A DNA stretch of 64,000 nucleotides, taken from assembly GCA_017631275.1 (NCBI GenBank), contig JAGBTQ010000026.1, forward strand, positions 1 to 64,000, written 5' to 3'. The stretch comes from Alistipes sp. Lineage in GTDB: Bacteria; Bacteroidota; Bacteroidia; Bacteroidales; Rikenellaceae. The translations under genes and the position numbers were made by a program. Position 1 is the first letter of the stretch, and each line of letters opens with the position of its first letter. Positions 58,863 to 64,000 of this stretch are shown here, piece by piece. Under the pieces are notes generated by a model, which was not told the origin of the DNA, did not search any database, and worked only from the letters and a program-made list of their open reading frames with translations.

Positions 58863-59648
58863 CTATTTATGCTCCTCGACCCACTGCGTGAGCTCCACAA
58901 AGTCGGCGACGGAGAGTTGCTCGGCACGCATCGAGAAGAAGCGGTGCTCCTCGCCACTGAAGTTGCCGAAGGCAGCCTTGAGCGAGTTGCGCAACATCTT
59001 GCGACGCTGACCAAACGAGGCCTTGACAACCTTGATAAATAGCTGCTCGTCGCAGTCGAGCTTCGTGGTGTTGTTACGCACCAAGCGTATAACAGCACTC
59101 TTTACCTTTGGGGGTGGGTTAAATACCTTCTCGCCAACGGTGAAGAGGTACTCGATGTCGTACCATGCCTGAAGCAGCACGCTGAGAATGCCATACTCCT
59201 TAGAGCCTGGGGGCTCGGCGAGGCGCACAGCGACCTCCTTCTGTATCATGCCCACGCACTCGGGAACGATATCTCTACACTCAAGCACCTTGAAGAAGAT
59301 TTGCGACGATATGTTGTATGGGAAGTTACCAATAATCTTGAGCCTATCGCCATAGGTGGCACGAAGATCCATCTTAAGGAAGTCGCCCTCCGTGAGGCGT
59401 GGCGCAAACTCGGGGTAGTGGTTGTGAAGATACTCCACCGACTCCGTATCAATCTCAGCGCCATACGTCACCACGTCGTCGCGCTGCAACAAGAACTGTG
59501 TGAGCACACCCATGCCACAGCCCACCTCCAACACCTTGTCGGGGTTGTCGGGTGTGCCTCCCGAGAGCGATGTGGCTATCTTGCGGGCGATGTTTAGGTC
59601 GGTTAGGAAGTGCTGACCAAGCGCCTTTTTTGCTCTTACCTCTGCCAT
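58863..59648 (-). CDS. rsmA: 16S rRNA dimethyladenosine transferase
   Basis: 261 residues. RsmA/KsgA dimethylates A1518 and A1519 of 16S rRNA late in 30S assembly. Motifs: AKKALGQHFLTDLNIARKIA (about 6-25), KVLEVGCGMGVLTQFLLQ (~38-55), DFLKMDL, IIGNFPYNISSQIFFKVLEC (~105-124; NxPY catalytic motif), FNPPPKVKSAVIRL (~175). Its ATG overlaps the stop of the upstream recQ by one base, so the two are co-transcribed. Confidence 0.97.
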   Translation of the reverse strand: MAEVRAKKALGQHFLTDLNIARKIATSLSGGTPDNPDKVLEVGCGMGVLTQFLLQRDDVVTYGAEIDTESVEYLHNHYPEFAPRLTEGDFLKMDLRATYGDRLKIIGNFPYNISSQIFFKVLECRDIVPECVGMIQKEVAVRLAEPPGSKEYGILSVLLQAWYDIEYLFTVGEKVFNPPPKVKSAVIRLVRNNTTKLDCDEQLFIKVVKASFGQRRKMLRNSLKAAFGNFSGEEHRFFSMRAEQLSVADFVELTQWVEEHK

Positions 59649-61837
59649 TAGTTTGCCACCTCCGAAATAAACTTGATGCGCACCAAGCGAATCTCCTCCT
59701 CGCTATACTCCGAGCCAAGCTCGTCGATAGCGGCATCCAGAGAGTCGGTCTCGGCATCCTCCTTAAAATATAGGTATATATCCTCGACCTTATCCTCGTT
59801 CATGATGGTATTGAGGTAGTACTGTATGTCGAGGCGAGTACCCGAATTAACGATAGCCTCAATCTCGCTTAGGAGCTCGTCCATGTCGAGGTTGCGGGCA
59901 CGAGCAATATCCTCGAAGTCCATCTTGCGGTCGATAGACTGAATGATAAATATCTTGTTGTTCGACTTGTTGGCAACGCCCTTAACAACCATGTCCTGAG
60001 GACGGATAATCTCCTTCTCCTCGACATAGCGCTTGATAAGCTCGATAAACTCGGCACCATACTTCTGTGCCTTGCCCACGCCAACACCCGAGATTGTCTG
60101 CATCTCCTCCATGGTGATAGGATACTGGATAGACATATCCTCGAGCGATGGATCCTGGAAGATGACGTATGGAGCAAGACCTGCCTGCTTGGCAACCTTG
60201 CGACGTAGGTCTTTGAGCATGGCAAAGAGCTCCTCGTCGGCAGCACCGCCACCCTTCATTGGACCAGCCATATCCTCCTCGTCCTCCGAGTCGTAGTCGT
60301 GGTCGAGAGTGATGCTTACCGTTGTAGGCTTTGCTATATACTTAAGACCCTTATCGTTGACAGATATGAGTCCGTAGTTCTCGATATTTTTGTCGATAAG
60401 ACCCATGATAAGTCCCTGGCGCACCACAGCGTTCCAGAAGCGTGCGTCCTTCTCCTGGCCAGCACCAAAGAGCTCAAGGTTGTTATGTCCGTAGCTCTTG
60501 ATCATGGCAGTAACCTTGCCCATGAGCACAGATACAAGGTGGTCGATCTTGAATTTGTCGCCAATAGCCTGCAAAGTTTCGAGTGCAAGCTGAAGGTGCT
60601 CCTTAGCCTCTACCTTTGGCTTAGGGTTGCAGCAGTTGTCGCAAGCACCACAGCTCGCCTCCTTATACTCCTCGCCGAAGTAGTGTAGCAACGACTTACG
60701 ACGACACATAGAGCTCTCGGCATAAGATACCGTCTCGAGGAGTAGTAGTTTGCCAATCTCCTGTTCGGCAACAGGCTTGCCCTGCATAAACTTCTCGAGC
60801 TTCTGGATATCCTTATAGCTATAGAATGTCAGACAGTGACCCTCTCCACCATCACGTCCTGCACGACCTGTCTCCTGGTAGTAGCCCTCCAACGACTTTG
60901 GAATGTCGTAGTGGATAACGTAGCGAACATCGGGCTTGTCGATACCCATACCAAAGGCGATGGTTGCCACAATAACATCAACGCGCTCATGTAGGAAGGC
61001 ATCTTGGTTGTCGGCACGTGTCTGCGCGTCCATACCTGCGTGGTATGCCAACGCCTTAATGCCATTTGCCATGAGCAACTCTGCCAGCTCCTCTACCTTC
61101 TTACGGCTGAGGCAGTAGATGATACCACTCTTGCCGCTATTCTGCTTGATGAAGCGAATGATGTCGTGATCTACGTTGTGCTTAGGACGTAGTTCGTAGT
61201 ATAGATTTGGGCGGTTGAACGATGAACGGAAGACCGTAGCATCTGTCATGCCGAGGTTTTTCTGAATGTCCATCTGCACCTTTGGCGTAGCTGTTGCTGT
61301 GAGGGCAATCAGAGGCGCAGCGCCAATATCGTTGATGATAGGGCGGATACGACGATACTCAGGTCTAAAGTCGTGACCCCACTCCGAGATACAGTGTGCC
61401 TCGTCGATGGCGTAGAAAGAGATCTTGATCTTGCGCAAGAAGGCGATGTTGTCCTCCTTGGTTAGCGACTCGGGAGCAAAATAGAGGAGCTTGGTGCGAC
61501 CCTCCAAAACATCTTGGCGCACCTGGGCAATGGCTGATTTGTTGAGCGAAGAGTTGAGGAAGTGGGCGATGCCCGACTCTGTCGAGAAGGTGCGCATCGC
61601 ATCAACCTGATTCTTCATCAGCGCAATAAGAGGAGATATGACAATAGCCACACCGTCCATGATGAGGGCTGGTAGCTGATAACACAACGACTTACCACCA
61701 CCTGTTGGCATAAGCACAAAGGTGTCTTTGCCAGCAAGCACATTGTTGATAACAGCCTCCTGATTGCCCTTAAACGAGGTAAAACCGAAGTACTCGTGCA
61801 ATTTTTCGTGCAAAATTCCCTCTTGTTTGGTCTCCAT
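59648..61837 (-). CDS. recQ: ATP-dependent DNA helicase RecQ
   Basis: 729 residues, full RecQ layout. Helicase core ~10-340 with FVLMPTGGGKSLCYQLPALI, YAIDEAHCISEWGHDFRPEY, IIYCLSRKKVEELAELLMAN and YYQETGRAGRDGGEGH. RQC zinc domain with MCRRKSLLHYF and CGACDNCCNP (~365-395). HRDC domain at about 520-600 (LFAMLKDLRRKVAKQAGLAP, TISGVGVGKAQKYG). A further ~115-residue C-terminal region (MDFEDIARARNLDMDELLSE, EEIRLVRIKFI) is a helix-turn-helix-like extension seen in Bacteroidota RecQ. It is upstream of rsmA and divergent from lptB. Confidence 0.96.
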   Translation of the reverse strand: METKQEGILHEKLHEYFGFTSFKGNQEAVINNVLAGKDTFVLMPTGGGKSLCYQLPALIMDGVAIVISPLIALMKNQVDAMRTFSTESGIAHFLNSSLNKSAIAQVRQDVLEGRTKLLYFAPESLTKEDNIAFLRKIKISFYAIDEAHCISEWGHDFRPEYRRIRPIINDIGAAPLIALTATATPKVQMDIQKNLGMTDATVFRSSFNRPNLYYELRPKHNVDHDIIRFIKQNSGKSGIIYCLSRKKVEELAELLMANGIKALAYHAGMDAQTRADNQDAFLHERVDVIVATIAFGMGIDKPDVRYVIHYDIPKSLEGYYQETGRAGRDGGEGHCLTFYSYKDIQKLEKFMQGKPVAEQEIGKLLLLETVSYAESSMCRRKSLLHYFGEEYKEASCGACDNCCNPKPKVEAKEHLQLALETLQAIGDKFKIDHLVSVLMGKVTAMIKSYGHNNLELFGAGQEKDARFWNAVVRQGLIMGLIDKNIENYGLISVNDKGLKYIAKPTTVSITLDHDYDSEDEEDMAGPMKGGGAADEELFAMLKDLRRKVAKQAGLAPYVIFQDPSLEDMSIQYPITMEEMQTISGVGVGKAQKYGAEFIELIKRYVEEKEIIRPQDMVVKGVANKSNNKIFIIQSIDRKMDFEDIARARNLDMDELLSEIEAIVNSGTRLDIQYYLNTIMNEDKVEDIYLYFKEDAETDSLDAAIDELGSEYSEEEIRLVRIKFISEVAN

Positions 61838-61863
61838 AATCTCTATCGTGCAAAAATTTTACT

Positions 61864-61871
61864 CAAATATA
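61864..61871 (-). promoter_or_regulatory. -7 box TATATTTG of recQ
   Basis: On the minus strand, 26 bases before the recQ ATG. It is back to back with the lptB box at 61896, 24 bases apart. No convincing -33 element. Confidence 0.6.
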
Positions 61872-61895
61872 ATATATTTTTTTGGGAAAATGTAA

Positions 61896-61903
61896 TAACT
61901 TTG
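61896..61903 (+). promoter_or_regulatory. -7 box TAACTTTG of lptB
   Basis: A TAnnTTTG match 20 bases before the ATG at 61924. Confidence 0.65.
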
Positions 61904-61923
61904 TCAAAAATTTACGAAAAAAG

Positions 61924-62781
61924 ATGCGATTATTTACAAGCGAATTGGTAAAATCCTATAAATCACGCACTGTGGTGAACCACGTCTCTATCGATGTTCG
62001 CCAGGGTGAGATTGTTGGTCTGCTCGGTCCTAACGGTGCGGGTAAGACCACAACCTTCTATATGATTGTAGGTCTTATCAAACCTAATGAGGGTCGAATT
62101 TTCCTTGAGGACGACAATGCTGTGGTGCACGACATCACAAAACTTCCTGTCTATCGTCGTGCTCAGATGGGTGTGGGCTACCTTGCTCAGGAGGCATCGG
62201 TATTCCGCCACCTTACTGTCGAGGATAACATCCGCGCGGTGTTGGAGATGACCGACTTTTCGCGTCAGTATCAGAAGGAGCGTGTCGAGCAGCTTATCGA
62301 GGAGTTCCGTCTGCAGAAGGTGCGCAAGAGTTATGGTAACCAGCTCTCGGGTGGTGAGCGTCGCCGTACCGAGATTGCCCGTGCTGTGGCCATCAACCCA
62401 TCGTTCATTCTCCTTGACGAGCCTTTTGCGGGTGTCGACCCTATTGCCGTTGAGGATATTCAGAGCATCGTGGGTACGCTTAAGGATAAGAACATCGGCG
62501 TGATTATCACCGACCACAATGTTGATGAGACATTGGCAATTACCGACCGCACGTACCTTCTCTACGAGGGTAAGATTCTTAAGGCAGGTACTGCCGAGGA
62601 CTTGGCTGCCGACGAGATGGTGCGTCGCGTATATCTGGGTAGTAACTTCGAGCTCCGCACATCGCCACAGATGAAGCGTCAGCAGCGTGAGCGCGAGGAG
62701 CAGGAGCGTGAGGAGGCATTGCGTGCCTTGGGTCATGTTCACGAGCCAGAGGTCAATGATGACGAGGAGGATAACGAATAA
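61924..62781 (+). CDS. lptB: LPS export ABC transporter ATP-binding protein
   Basis: 285 residues from [18 protein letters not shown]; an upstream in-frame TTG at 61882 precedes the promoter box and is rejected. Walker [21 protein letters not shown] (~33-52), Q-loop [20 protein letters not shown] (~86-105), signature [20 protein letters not shown] (~140-159), Walker [21 protein letters not shown] and switch [10 protein letters not shown] (~197). This is LptB, which powers LPS extraction from the inner membrane with LptF and LptG. The C-terminal ~40 residues ([19 protein letters not shown] and an acidic end) extend beyond the E. coli protein. Confidence 0.95.
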   Translation: MRLFTSELVKSYKSRTVVNHVSIDVRQGEIVGLLGPNGAGKTTTFYMIVGLIKPNEGRIFLEDDNAVVHDITKLPVYRRAQMGVGYLAQEASVFRHLTVEDNIRAVLEMTDFSRQYQKERVEQLIEEFRLQKVRKSYGNQLSGGERRRTEIARAVAINPSFILLDEPFAGVDPIAVEDIQSIVGTLKDKNIGVIITDHNVDETLAITDRTYLLYEGKILKAGTAEDLAADEMVRRVYLGSNFELRTSPQMKRQQREREEQEREEALRALGHVHEPEVNDDEEDNE

Positions 62782-62789
62782 AATCATAT

Positions 62790-64000
62790 ATGGATAGTAC
62801 AGTCCCCTTAGGGAATAGATTGCAGGGTAGGGTAATACCACCATGTTCTAAGAGCTATGCTCAGCGTGCCTTGGCAGCAGCACTTCTTGCCTCAGGCCGC
62901 ACAACACTTCGTGGCATCGAGCTGTGCAACGACACGCGCTCGGCTATTGCCGCAATCGAGGCTTTAGGTGCCTCAGTCGAGATTATTGATCAAAATACAC
63001 TTACTATCGAGGGTGGACTTGCGCCCCGCACCGATATGCTTAATGTCGGCGAGTCGGGACTCGCTGCCCGCCTCTTTACGCCTATCGCCTCGCTCGCGGA
63101 TAGGCCTATCTGCATCAATGGAGAGGGCACGCTTAGGCATCGCCCAATGTCGATGATGGTCGAGCCGTTGATGGAGCTCGGCGTTGAGGTGCGCGATGGT
63201 GGTGGAAAGCTCCCTATCGAGGTGTGTGGCCCTATGCGTGGCGGTCGTGTGGTTGTTGATGGCTCTATGTCGTCGCAATTTATCACGGGCCTGCTTATTG
63301 CACTGCCTGTGGCTGAGCGTGATACGACGATAGAGGTGCGTGGAGCGGTATCTACACCATATCTCGATATGACTCTTGACACCCTTAAGCGCTTTGGCAT
63401 CGAGGTGATGTATCACGAGGGCGACTACTCTGAGTTCTATATCGAGGGTGGTCAAAGCTATGAGGCTGTTGACTACACTATCGAGTGTGACTGGAGCTCG
63501 GCAGCAGCCATAATGGTGGCAGCAGCCATAGCTGGCGAGGTCACAATATCGAACATATCTACGCTCTCGCGCCAGGCCGACACAGCAATTTGTCGTGCCT
63601 TGGAGCGTGCCGGAGCATCAATCATCATCGAGCAGGATTCTATCACCGTGGCACACCGCAAGCTTGAGGCATTTACCTTCGATGCTACGCAGTGCCCCGA
63701 CCTCTTCCCTGTGCTTGTGGCATTGGCGGCAGCGTCGGAGGGTGTATCGACAATATATGGCATTGAGCGTCTGCGTGGCAAGGAGAGCGACCGTGGCGAG
63801 GTGTTGCGTGGCGAGTATGAGAAGCTCGGCATAGACATTGAGCTCGACTACGACGAGAATGTTATGCGCGTTGTGGGTGGCGAGGTGCATGCCGCAAAGG
63901 TAGATAGTCATGATGATCATCGCATAGCTATGTCGTTGGCAATCACGGCACTACGACTTGATGAAGAGGTGATAATAAAGAATCGTGAGTGTGTGGCTAA
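62790..64000 (+). CDS. aroA: 3-phosphoshikimate 1-carboxyvinyltransferase (partial, runs off the window)
   Basis: 403 codons are present, open from ATG 62790 to the window end with no stop. The enzyme joins PEP to shikimate-3-phosphate in the chorismate pathway. Visible motifs: PPCSKSYAQRALAAALLASG (about 18-37, substrate Lys and Ser), LCNDTRSAIAAIEALGASVE, GESGLAARLFTPIASLADRP, VDGSMSSQFITGLLIALPVA, STPYLDMTLDTLKRFGIEV, CPDLFPVLVALAAASEGV, GIERLRGKESDRGEVL and DSHDDHRIAMSLAITALRL. It starts 8 bases after lptB, so co-transcription is likely. The first ~17 residues are shorter than in many EPSP synthases. Confidence 0.93.
   Translation, partial: MDSTVPLGNRLQGRVIPPCSKSYAQRALAAALLASGRTTLRGIELCNDTRSAIAAIEALGASVEIIDQNTLTIEGGLAPRTDMLNVGESGLAARLFTPIASLADRPICINGEGTLRHRPMSMMVEPLMELGVEVRDGGGKLPIEVCGPMRGGRVVVDGSMSSQFITGLLIALPVAERDTTIEVRGAVSTPYLDMTLDTLKRFGIEVMYHEGDYSEFYIEGGQSYEAVDYTIECDWSSAAAIMVAAAIAGEVTISNISTLSRQADTAICRALERAGASIIIEQDSITVAHRKLEAFTFDATQCPDLFPVLVALAAASEGVSTIYGIERLRGKESDRGEVLRGEYEKLGIDIELDYDENVMRVVGGEVHAAKVDSHDDHRIAMSLAITALRLDEEVIIKNRECVA

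Noticed and set aside
61963..62844. 293-residue minus-strand ORF opposite lptB
   Set aside because: It has no domain and no start signal, lies entirely against a clear ABC ATPase gene, and is explained by codon bias of that gene.

Overview
The window is a chromosomal segment of a bacterium of the phylum Bacteroidota, most likely order Bacteroidales. The signs are the TAnnTTTG -7 promoter boxes with a TTG/TTTG about 18-20 bases upstream, A-rich leaders without a strong Shine-Dalgarno, TonB-dependent receptors with an N-terminal carboxypeptidase-like domain, BACON-type lipoproteins, a DUF4374/PepSY iron-uptake operon, S46 and S41 peptidases, NfnAB-like enzymes and the order DUF4271-hemD-rnpA-yidD. 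Rikenellaceae or a related uncultured family would fit, but the genus cannot be fixed from sequence reading alone.

Layout. 1-2.77 kb: end of the large ribosomal protein operon (rpsM end, rpsK, rpsD, rpoA, rplQ) and its terminator. 2.9-13.8 kb: an accessory block of six cell-surface lipoproteins: one BACON protein, three large paralogues built of repeated beta-sandwich modules (4455, 7467, 9827), one small lipoprotein, and a BspA-type leucine-rich-repeat protein. 14.0-22.7 kb: a DUF3467 gene, then a compact plus-strand run of ten housekeeping genes (LysE-type transporter, cmk, ispH, a membrane protein, S41 protease, histidine kinase, DUF4271, hemD, rnpA, yidD). 23.2-29.4 kb: a siderophore/iron uptake operon resembling XusABC (TonB receptor, DUF4374 lipoprotein, PepSY membrane protein), then two small PepSY-like secreted proteins. 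29.8-35.4 kb: two divergent BACON/beta-sandwich lipoproteins and an OmpA-family protein. 35.7-47.7 kb, mostly minus strand: an FAH-like protein, lpxB, rplS, an NfnAB-like pair, a DUF1573 protein, (plus) a small beta-barrel, an S46 dipeptidyl-peptidase of DPP11 type, maf, tpiA, lysS. 47.9-53.8 kb: a GH20 hexosaminidase, then a minus-strand metal-handling operon (PqqD-like protein, His-rich protein, TonB receptor, HMA protein). 53.8-64 kb: a RecQ-family helicase, a DEDD exonuclease, an RlmI-like methyltransferase, two small envelope proteins, rsmA and a second recQ (minus), lptB, and the start of aroA, which runs off the window.

The most unusual content is not protein coding. Three intergenic elements of about 130 bp (22683-22812, 29413-29542, 35436-35568) each begin at the stop codon of the preceding gene. 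Each is bounded by 10-11 bp inverted ends and folds into three internal hairpins around a junction. Two copies are almost identical. The third has almost entirely different stem sequences with pairing preserved, and it keeps an apical GTAC-N5-GTAC motif. All three are followed by the same AGTGCGCTGA motif and by inverted arrays of 9-base repeats. Related arrays of 9- and 7-base repeats occur at other gene ends and in one leader. I know of no name for this family; no database search was possible. A second pattern is a -7 box placed exactly four bases before the start codon at three genes, which predicts leaderless mRNAs.
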